Shown here piece after piece: positions 58,080-64,000 of a stretch of DNA of 64,000 bases. Position numbers and translations under genes: made by a program. The first letter of the stretch is position 1, and each line of letters begins with the position of its first letter. Under the pieces are notes generated by a model. It worked only from the letters and a program-made list of their open reading frames with translations. It had not been told where the DNA came from and ran no database searches. Origin of the DNA: JAAZKV01 sp041659525 (GTDB taxonomy: Archaea; Iainarchaeota; Iainarchaeia; Iainarchaeales; JAAZKV01); assembly GCA_041659525.1 (NCBI GenBank), contig JBAZYC010000001.1, forward strand, positions 682,001 through 746,000. Reading direction: 5' to 3'.

Positions 58080-59963
58080 TTATTTTTTTTGTATTTCTTT
58101 TCTTAATATTTCGCTGAGTACTTTTCCATCTACTCCTTTGAGAGACTCTTCTCGCATAATGTCTCCCATTAAGGGTCCAATTGCACCCATTCCTTTTGCT
58201 TTTACAATACTTGAATTTTTTAGTATAATTTCTTTTATTTTGCTTTCAATTATTTTTGTATCTACACTTTGAATTTGTTTTGCTAATATTTCTGAAATTG
58301 TTTTTCCTTTCGAGATTGCTTCAACCGCTTCGCCTAAATTGTTTTTTGATATTTTTCCTTTGCTTTCTAGTATTAGTAATTCTCTTAGTTCTTCACGAGC
58401 AACTTTTTCAACTTCTACCCCATTTCTCTTTAATTCAGTTAGGGTTTGAAGTAATAATCCTGCAGCAACTTTTGCCTGTGCGCCAAGTGCTACAGTTTCT
58501 TCAAAAAATCTTGCAAAATTATTTAGTTTCATCTCTTCAACATGATTTGTACTTAAACCCATTTTTGCATATGCTTTTTCTCTCTCACTAACGTTTTTTG
58601 GAAGTCCTTTTTCTAAAACTAGTAAGTATTTTGAGTTTATTTCTTTGAATGGAATATCCGTTTCTGGATACATTCTTGCTTCTCCAGCAATTGGTCTTTG
58701 GTATTCACTACTTCCATCTTCTAGTGCCCCTCGTGTTTCCATAGGAACTCTTTCAAACGCAACAAGTATTCTTCCTTTTATTGCTTCAAATGCTTTTAAT
58801 GCATTTTCTTTTTGTGCAACAATTAAAACAAAATTGTCTTCATTAGTACATTTGAGTGCTTTGCAAACATCTTCTACTTCGTTTTGTGTTATTCCGTAAT
58901 TTGGTAATTCGTCTCGGTGAAGTAATCCGCTTACTCCAGTTGCTTTTGCATAATTAGATAATTCACTTCCAAATCTCTTTGCTCCGATTTTTTCTCCCAA
59001 ACTTCCTTTCAGGTTATTTAGTTTCATTGCAAAAATTGTTTTTCCTTTCACAAATTTTGCTGCACTATTTGTAAATACATTTGTTAATTCAGTACTTTCA
59101 GAAAATAGTTCTTGTTTGTTTTTTAATTTTCCAAATTTTTCATTTAATTTTTCTTTTAAATTTAAAAGATCTAATTGTCTTTCAGCTTCTTTCTCAACAA
59201 CCGTTCCAATCATCTCTAGTTCTTGGCATCCTTTTATTTCGCATCTTGATCCTTGTGCAATTGAAACATTTACATCCTGTCTAATAGTTCCTTTTCCTCT
59301 TTTTGTTCTTCCTGTTAATCTCATTACTTCCCCAATTTTTCCAGCAGTTGCAATAGCTTCCGCGGGTGTTCTAATATCAGGATCAGTTGCAAGTTCAATT
59401 AGTGGTATTCCTAATCTGTCAAGGTTGTAGTATACTTTTCCATCCTCTTTTTTTATTGGTCTTGCAGCATCCTCTTCAAGTACAATTGTTTGCACTCCAA
59501 TTTTTTTTGCTTTTCCTTCGCTTGTTTTTATTTCAAAGCTTCCACCAAGTGAAACAAGTGAGGTTCTCTGAAATGCACTTGTGTTTGAACCATCTATTAC
59601 AGTTTTTCTCATAGTGATTAATTTGCTCACTGGTTTTGAATTACAAAGTAAAGCTACTTCAAGAACCGTTTTTAGTGCCTCTTCATCCATTGGTTGTGGA
59701 GGTTCTTCATCGAGTTCAATTAGTGAAATGTTTTCTTTTTTTCCAGAGTAATAAAATGTTTCATTTCTTTTGAAAGCATCAATAGCAGTTTTATCATATT
59801 CTCCCAGTTCACTAGCAACGGGCCTAAGTTTTCTTTCAACAGTAAAATCAATTTCATCAGTTAGGATACTGGGAGTTCTAATAAACAATTTTCCAGTATC
59901 TAATTGTTGGTGTACTTCTAGTCCGCATTTGAGTCCTAGTTTTTCAAAATCTGCTTTTTGCAT
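58080..59963 (-). CDS. gatE: Glu-tRNA(Gln) amidotransferase subunit E
   Basis: This is the archaea-specific GatB-like subunit, 627 residues: LGLKCGLEVHQQLDTGKLFI, RKLRPVASELGEYDKTAIDA, FYYSGKKENISLIELDEEPP, GLPLIELATDPDIRTPAEAI-type IPLIELATDPDIRTPAEAIA and GTIRQDVNVSIAQGSRCEIK. An inserted AspRS-like GAD domain occupies the middle (residues about 280-410). The YqeY-like tail ends GVDGKVLSEILRKEIQKK. GatE recognises Glu-tRNA(Gln) and works with the asparaginase-like GatD encoded at 61834, separated here by two other genes. Confidence 0.95.
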   Translation of the reverse strand: MQKADFEKLGLKCGLEVHQQLDTGKLFIRTPSILTDEIDFTVERKLRPVASELGEYDKTAIDAFKRNETFYYSGKKENISLIELDEEPPQPMDEEALKTVLEVALLCNSKPVSKLITMRKTVIDGSNTSAFQRTSLVSLGGSFEIKTSEGKAKKIGVQTIVLEEDAARPIKKEDGKVYYNLDRLGIPLIELATDPDIRTPAEAIATAGKIGEVMRLTGRTKRGKGTIRQDVNVSIAQGSRCEIKGCQELEMIGTVVEKEAERQLDLLNLKEKLNEKFGKLKNKQELFSESTELTNVFTNSAAKFVKGKTIFAMKLNNLKGSLGEKIGAKRFGSELSNYAKATGVSGLLHRDELPNYGITQNEVEDVCKALKCTNEDNFVLIVAQKENALKAFEAIKGRILVAFERVPMETRGALEDGSSEYQRPIAGEARMYPETDIPFKEINSKYLLVLEKGLPKNVSEREKAYAKMGLSTNHVEEMKLNNFARFFEETVALGAQAKVAAGLLLQTLTELKRNGVEVEKVAREELRELLILESKGKISKNNLGEAVEAISKGKTISEILAKQIQSVDTKIIESKIKEIILKNSSIVKAKGMGAIGPLMGDIMREESLKGVDGKVLSEILRKEIQKK

Positions 59964-60050
59964 AACATAAAGTTAGTGGGAAAGATTAAAAAAAGCCCTT
60001 TTTGTTCCAAACTCGGGGGGTATTTATTTTTTTTGGATGCCAATTATTGT

Positions 60051-61310
60051 ATGGTTAGTGTAATTAATGTTGCTCTTGTGGGCTTAGGTACAATAGGTTC
60101 AGGAGTAGTTGAGATTTTGCTAAATAATTCTAAATTAATTGAAAAGAGGACTGGGGTAAAAATTGTTCTAAAAAATGTTTGCGATTTGGATGAGAAAAGA
60201 GCGCTTTCTCTTGGCGTTGAAAAGATTTTGATTAAGGATTATAAAAAAATCTTGGCTGATAAAGAGATTGATGTAATTGTTGAATTAATTGGGGGGTACG
60301 AGCCCGCTCACACAATTATTGTAGATTCTCTTAATTCAGGCAAACACGTTGTTACTGCAAACAAAGCAGTGATTGCAAAGTATGGTTATGAATTATTTGA
60401 ATTAGCCCAAAAGAATAAAGTAAATTTTTTGTTCGAAGCCTCTGTTGGAGGGTGTATTCCAATTATTCGAACAATTGAAGAGAGTTATTCTTCAGATAAT
60501 ATTGAAAGTATTTATGGGATACTAAATGGAACTACTAATTTTATTCTTACAAAAATGAATGAAGGATTAAGTTATGAGAGTGCGTTAAAGAAAGCACAAG
60601 AATTAGGTTTTGCAGAAGCGAATCCTTCTTTTGATGTAGATGGTTTTGATGCTGCTCAAAAACTTTTTATTTTAGCTTCCCTTGCTTTTGATGCAAAAAT
60701 TTCTCAAAGTGCTTTTACAGAAGGTATAACAAAAATAACTTCTTCTGATTTAGAATATGCTTCAAAGATTGGTTATACTATTAAACTTCTTGCAGTGGCA
60801 AAAAAAACTAAAGAAGGAATTTCTCTTAGAGTTCATCCCGCATTAATTTCAAAAAATCATGTTTTTGCAAATGTTTCAAATGAAGTGAACGCAGTTCTTC
60901 TTTCAGCAAAACATGTTGGAGAAATATTTCTCTCAGGTAAGGGGGCAGGAAAACTTCCTACAGCAACTGTAGTAGTTACTGATATTATTGAACTTGCTTC
61001 AAGAACTAGGGTTACTCAGCGTTACTTTGATGAAGTAAAAGTAATTCCTTTTTCGGAGAATGTTTCAAGATTTTTTATGAGATTTGTTATTGCTGATAAA
61101 CCTGGGGTTCTTGCAACTATTACAAAAGTTCTTGGAGATGAAGGGATTTCAATTGAATCTCTTGATCAAAAGAAATCAAGTGCTGATTCTGTCAGAGTAA
61201 TGTTAATTACTCATCCTGCTAAAGAAGTTCAAATAGCCTCTGCTCTTAATGAAGCTAAAAAGCTTTCAAGCGTTAGTGAAATATCTTTAATTAGAGTGGA
61301 AGATTTTTAA
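60051..61310 (+). CDS. hom: homoserine dehydrogenase with ACT domain
   Basis: ATG at 60051 is used, as it starts the Rossmann motif NVALVGLGTIGSGVVEILLN. The 419-residue enzyme has GKHVVTANKAVIAKYGYELF (catalytic-site Lys), FEASVGGCIPIIRTIEESY, ILNGTTNFILTKMNEGLSYE and DVDGFDAAQKLFILASLAFD. The C-terminal regulatory ACT domain is FFMRFVIADKPGVLATITKV, then LGDEGISIESLDQ. It makes homoserine for Thr and Met synthesis. No other gene of that pathway is in the window, which is notable if the genome is reduced. Confidence 0.95.
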   Translation: MVSVINVALVGLGTIGSGVVEILLNNSKLIEKRTGVKIVLKNVCDLDEKRALSLGVEKILIKDYKKILADKEIDVIVELIGGYEPAHTIIVDSLNSGKHVVTANKAVIAKYGYELFELAQKNKVNFLFEASVGGCIPIIRTIEESYSSDNIESIYGILNGTTNFILTKMNEGLSYESALKKAQELGFAEANPSFDVDGFDAAQKLFILASLAFDAKISQSAFTEGITKITSSDLEYASKIGYTIKLLAVAKKTKEGISLRVHPALISKNHVFANVSNEVNAVLLSAKHVGEIFLSGKGAGKLPTATVVVTDIIELASRTRVTQRYFDEVKVIPFSENVSRFFMRFVIADKPGVLATITKVLGDEGISIESLDQKKSSADSVRVMLITHPAKEVQIASALNEAKKLSSVSEISLIRVEDF

Positions 61311-61320
61311 AAAAAGTTTT

Positions 61321-61347
61321 TTTCTTGCCAAAAAAGTAGGCAAGAAA
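61321..61347. terminator. hairpin between convergent genes
   Basis: Arms TTTCTTGCC and GGCAAGAAA enclose a nine-base loop. A T-run follows within 13 bases on the plus strand, and A/T runs flank it on the other side. It can terminate hom and, from the opposite strand, the Tyr-rich protein gene. Confidence 0.55.
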
Positions 61348-61384
61348 TTAAATAAAATTATTTTTTTAGTTTACAATTTTTTTG

Positions 61385-61738
61385 TTAGCAATAACCGTAG
61401 TATCCGCAAACGCTTCCTCTTCCTATTGAGATTCCCCATCCATTACTTCCTGAGTAGATACTCATGTTAGTGTATCCGCCTGTTGGATAGTAAGTTGGCA
61501 CTGGTACATATGCTGGATAAGCGTATGTTGGATAAACGTAGGTAGGGTAGCTTCTATAGTAAGTTGTACTATATGCGTATCCTGGTGTTGTGTAAACAGT
61601 GTATGCTGGAGTGGGCATGTAAACAGGAGAGTAGTAGTTGTCTGTGTAGTAGTATCTGTTGAATCCTGTGTAAGCCATTGCTCCGCTGGCAACAAAAATT
61701 AATGCAACTAATAGTCCTAATAGATAAATTGCTTTCAT
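61385..61738 (-). CDS. exported Tyr/Pro-rich low-complexity protein
   Basis: The 117-residue product has a signal peptide (MKAIYLLGLLVALIFVASGA, likely cut after MAY or ASG-AMA). The mature region is dominated by Tyr, Pro, Thr and Ser in loose repeats (YPTYVYPTYAYPAYVPVPTY). It ends in a Gly-rich segment with two Cys (GRGSVCGYYGYC). No domain is recognised. Such composition suggests a surface or matrix protein that could be crosslinked or adhesive. The gap upstream (61739-61833) contains a TATA-like TTTATATA near 61772. Confidence 0.6.
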   Translation of the reverse strand: MKAIYLLGLLVALIFVASGAMAYTGFNRYYYTDNYYSPVYMPTPAYTVYTTPGYAYSTTYYRSYPTYVYPTYAYPAYVPVPTYYPTGGYTNMSIYSGSNGWGISIGRGSVCGYYGYC

Positions 61739-61833
61739 ATGCTCACCTTCGTATATATTGCTGCAAACCTTATTTATATACCTTTCGTTAACGTTAACCA
61801 GTTAATTAGGGGGGCTTTTTGAAGAGTTGGTTT

Positions 61834-63144
61834 TCACTCTTCTAAATAAGTATCAGTTCTACTAAATTCGCTTATCTCTCCGCGCAAGTTCTTTGTAAGC
61901 ATTTCGCGAGCCTCTTTTGGATTAAAGTTTCCAAGTAACCAAGAAAGTTTCATTAATGCAGTTTCAGGTAACATATCTTCGCAGTGAATTGCTCCTGTGG
62001 AAGCAACTTTTCGTAAATTAGTGTAAACATTTGGGTGTACTCTTCCATTTAAGCATTGAGAGGTAACTCCAACAACACAACCTGATTCAACTAATTCTCC
62101 TAGAGCCTTTACAAAAGAATCTTTTTCTCCAATAGGAGTGTGCCCGAGTCCAGTTCCTTCAATTATTAGTCCTTTGTATTTTTCTTTTCTATAAAAAGCA
62201 AGTTCTTTTTCAGAAACAAGCGGATGCATTTTTAGTAAACCAACTTTTTCTTCAAATTTATTTAATAATTTGAATTCGCCTTTAGATTTTTCTAGTTCTG
62301 TTTTGTTTTTTATCCACTTAATTTCTTTTGTAAAATAATTAATTAGTGCAATTGGGGTGTCATTTATTGGTTTGAATGCATCTCTTCTTGAGGTATGCAT
62401 TTTTCTTGTTTTTGTTCCTGGGAGGATTGCACAATTATCATCATTAGTAGATTGGTGCATGCACACCGCTACTCCTTTGTAATTTGTTTTTGTAATAAAA
62501 GTTGCTGCACTAATTAAGTTCATTGCAGCATCACTACTTCCTCTATCTGAACTCCTCTGTGCTCCAACAATTAAAACCGGTATTGGGCAATTTTCTAGTT
62601 CAAATGAAAGAGCAGCTGCACTATATCCAAGCATATCCGTTCCGTGTCCAATAATTATTCCCTTAACTCCTTTTTTGATTTGTTCTTTTACTGCAGTAGA
62701 TATTTTTTGAAAATCAGTTACTTTCATATCTTCTGACATCATGTTTGAAACAAAAACTGATTCAATGTTAGCAATAGTAGTAAGTTCTGGAAACATTGTT
62801 ACTAAATCATTAATGTCAAAACTCGCGTAAACTCCGCCTGTTGAGTAATTTACTCTTGAAGCTATAGTTCCTCCTGTGTGAAGAATTGCGATTGTTGAAA
62901 GAGCAGGATTTTTCTTTATTTCAATTGTTTTTGCTTTTCCAACTGATTTACTCTCTCCTAAGGACTTAATGCTTTTTACTTTAGTTAATTCAAAACCAGC
63001 ATTATATCCAGTACTTAGTTTTAGCATTAGCGTATCATCATTGCTTGGAATAATTGTTCCGCTGACTTTGTTTCCCTCAAAGTCAAACTCAATCATTAAC
63101 CCTTCTTTTAGAGAGTTCTTTTTGTAAAATTCAATTAGTTTCAT
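61834..63144 (-). CDS. gatD: Glu-tRNA(Gln) amidotransferase subunit D
   Basis: GatD releases ammonia from Gln or Asn with an L-asparaginase fold. The N-terminal 75 residues are the GatD-specific beta domain (GLMIEFDFEGNKVSGTIIPS). The asparaginase core has IAILHTGGTIASRVNYSTGG (first catalytic Thr), IIGHGTDMLGYSAAALSFEL (second Thr and Asp), PVLIVGAQRSSDRGSSDAAM with Lys-region KTNYKGVAV, and GLGHTPI. At 436 residues the length is standard. The gene is apart from gatE but on the same strand. Confidence 0.95.
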   Translation of the reverse strand: MKLIEFYKKNSLKEGLMIEFDFEGNKVSGTIIPSNDDTLMLKLSTGYNAGFELTKVKSIKSLGESKSVGKAKTIEIKKNPALSTIAILHTGGTIASRVNYSTGGVYASFDINDLVTMFPELTTIANIESVFVSNMMSEDMKVTDFQKISTAVKEQIKKGVKGIIIGHGTDMLGYSAAALSFELENCPIPVLIVGAQRSSDRGSSDAAMNLISAATFITKTNYKGVAVCMHQSTNDDNCAILPGTKTRKMHTSRRDAFKPINDTPIALINYFTKEIKWIKNKTELEKSKGEFKLLNKFEEKVGLLKMHPLVSEKELAFYRKEKYKGLIIEGTGLGHTPIGEKDSFVKALGELVESGCVVGVTSQCLNGRVHPNVYTNLRKVASTGAIHCEDMLPETALMKLSWLLGNFNPKEAREMLTKNLRGEISEFSRTDTYLEE

Positions 63145-63230
63145 TCACATAGATAAGAGCGGTTTAATTTTTAATTGCTTTCTTAAGGGGTTTTTTCATT
63201 AATTATTCAATAGTCAACTTTTTTGAAGAA

Positions 63231-64000
63231 TTAGCAACTTCCTTCAAAAGTTGTTTTTGTACAATAAGCGCTTTCACTATTTATTGGGGTGAAGGTTGTT
63301 CCAATTTGTTTTTTGTTCCAAGCACTAGCACAATCAAAAGAATTTAAGCAATTTGCACAATAATGAATTTCTTGGTAAGTGCTATTATTTGGGTTAAATA
63401 TGCTTTCTCCTACTCCTCCAGTTTTGCAAGCTTTAGTAGTATCAAGAGTGAATATTATTGAGTTTTCATCAAACCCTGCGTTTTGTCCTTCAAAAGTAAA
63501 TATTGCTTTGTATTCTCCTGAATTACTTGGGGCAATACTCCAAAGGAAAGGGTAACTCTCCCCAGGCATTATTGTCATTGTTTCTTTTGTTTCGGAAACA
63601 TAATCTGTTTCGACCCAATTAGTTGGGGATTTTTTTTCAAGTTTCAAAGAGTTTTTTCCGAAAGCAAGTTCGTTTGAACCAATATTTTTTACAAGTACTT
63701 TTATTTCTGCAGTTCCGTTTGTGTTATCAACTAATTCTATTTTATCGATTTTTGCTTGTGCAGGCAAACTTCCCAAATAAAATTTACAAGTAGCTAGTTC
63801 TCCTTGTTTGATACATCTTAAACTTGTTTGGATTTTTGTTGTATCTTTAACTTTAAAGAAATCATAATCCCATTCAATTGATTTGTTACATTTATAATTT
63901 TTGTCTTGATCCTCTTTTCTTATACAGCACTCTTTTGGATCCAAGCATTCAAATGCAACTAATACAGTTTTGTAATCAAAATTGTTTTTGTTTACAATAA
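63231..64000 (-). CDS. Cys-containing surface protein (partial)
   Basis: The frame is open through the right edge, so the N-terminus is outside the window; an internal TTG at 63944 is not a convincing start. At least 256 residues are seen. Four Cys near the start (FECLDPKECCIRKEDQ, YKCNKS) and further pairs at the end (YCANCLNSFDCASAW, YCTKTTFEGSC) suggest disulfide bonds. The middle has a CARDB-like Ig fold (AEIKVLVKNIGSNELAFGKN, GESYPFLWSIAPSNSGEYKA). It is probably an exported or membrane-anchored envelope protein. Confidence 0.55.
   Translation of the reverse strand, partial: IVNKNNFDYKTVLVAFECLDPKECCIRKEDQDKNYKCNKSIEWDYDFFKVKDTTKIQTSLRCIKQGELATCKFYLGSLPAQAKIDKIELVDNTNGTAEIKVLVKNIGSNELAFGKNSLKLEKKSPTNWVETDYVSETKETMTIMPGESYPFLWSIAPSNSGEYKAIFTFEGQNAGFDENSIIFTLDTTKACKTGGVGESIFNPNNSTYQEIHYCANCLNSFDCASAWNKKQIGTTFTPINSESAYCTKTTFEGSC

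Noticed and set aside
1..64000. CRISPR arrays and rRNA genes
   Set aside because: No regularly spaced direct repeats of CRISPR type and no conserved rRNA blocks were seen on either strand.

Overview
The window is AT-rich and densely packed archaeal DNA. Archaeal or eukaryote-type information genes mark the domain: an NMD3-like protein, fibrillarin (FlpA), a Nop5/Nop56-type box C/D protein, deoxyhypusine synthase, alpha2-type glycyl-tRNA synthetase, the archaea-specific GatDE amidotransferase, beta-CASP RNA nucleases, and an intron-containing tRNA without an encoded CCA end. Short, partly leaderless genes, GGTGA/GGAGG ribosome binding sites and many small unknown proteins suit a reduced-genome (DPANN-like, for example Woesearchaeota/Pacearchaeota-type) archaeon. 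The lineage is inference; there is no rRNA here.

Layout. 1-2.7 kb: an isoprenoid-lipid-type pair, a UbiA-like membrane domain fused to a winged helix and a methyltransferase, divergent from an FAD reductase. 2.8-8.2 kb: a winged-helix protein, a decayed ORF, a PHP hydrolase with a kinase-like partner, a glycosyltransferase and an NDPK-like protein. 8.2-13.2 kb: a minus-strand surface-glycan operon (MurG-like glycosyltransferase, Gfo/Idh/MocA dehydrogenase, DegT aminotransferase, radical SAM/SPASM enzyme, methyltransferase) with overlapping genes. 13.4-16.3 kb: a nucleotide house-cleaning island (three Nudix proteins, a MazG/HisE-like protein, a CYTH protein), with one palindrome placed upstream of two Nudix genes. 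16.4-18.8 kb: a putative ribosomally made, modified peptide (RiPP) cassette, consisting of a 41-residue Cys/Gly-tailed precursor, a radical SAM/SPASM maturase whose real start lies upstream of its first ATG, and a GT4 glycosyltransferase. 19-30 kb: metG, a membrane-anchored DsbA-like protein with its membrane partner, a DUF1405 protein, a beta-CASP nuclease, the NMD3-like gene, methyltransferase, tandem paralogues with a COG1709-type regulator, a kinase-like protein and an M29 aminopeptidase cassette.

30.9-32.3 kb and 44.4-46 kb hold two related insertions. Each starts with the same 310-bp module, a long imperfect hairpin followed by a 47-codon ORF, and then carries a different LAGLIDADG endonuclease. 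One abuts the tRNA-Arg gene. The other sits between a truncated 5' copy of gatB and the intact gatB, whose 5' end has the same protein sense but different codons. A similar truncated-copy/intact-copy arrangement brackets the M29 cassette at 28.8-30.6 kb.

32.4-44.4 kb: a phytol/dolichol kinase-like protein, flpA-nop5, GT2, glyS, a PEGA-type surface protein, a RibC-like protein, a coiled-coil protein, a second MBL nuclease and gatC-gatA-GNAT. 46-64 kb: gatB, small regulators, DJ-1 and phosphatase genes, deoxyhypusine synthase, tRNA-Ile and tRNA-Gln(UUG), membrane proteins, an MFS transporter, a DUF362 ferredoxin, a Nudix gene, gatE, homoserine dehydrogenase, a Tyr-rich exported protein, gatD and a partial Cys-rich surface protein. 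GatCAB and GatDE, the amidotransferases of the indirect Asn/Gln-tRNA routes, are both complete here, alongside tRNA-Gln(UUG).
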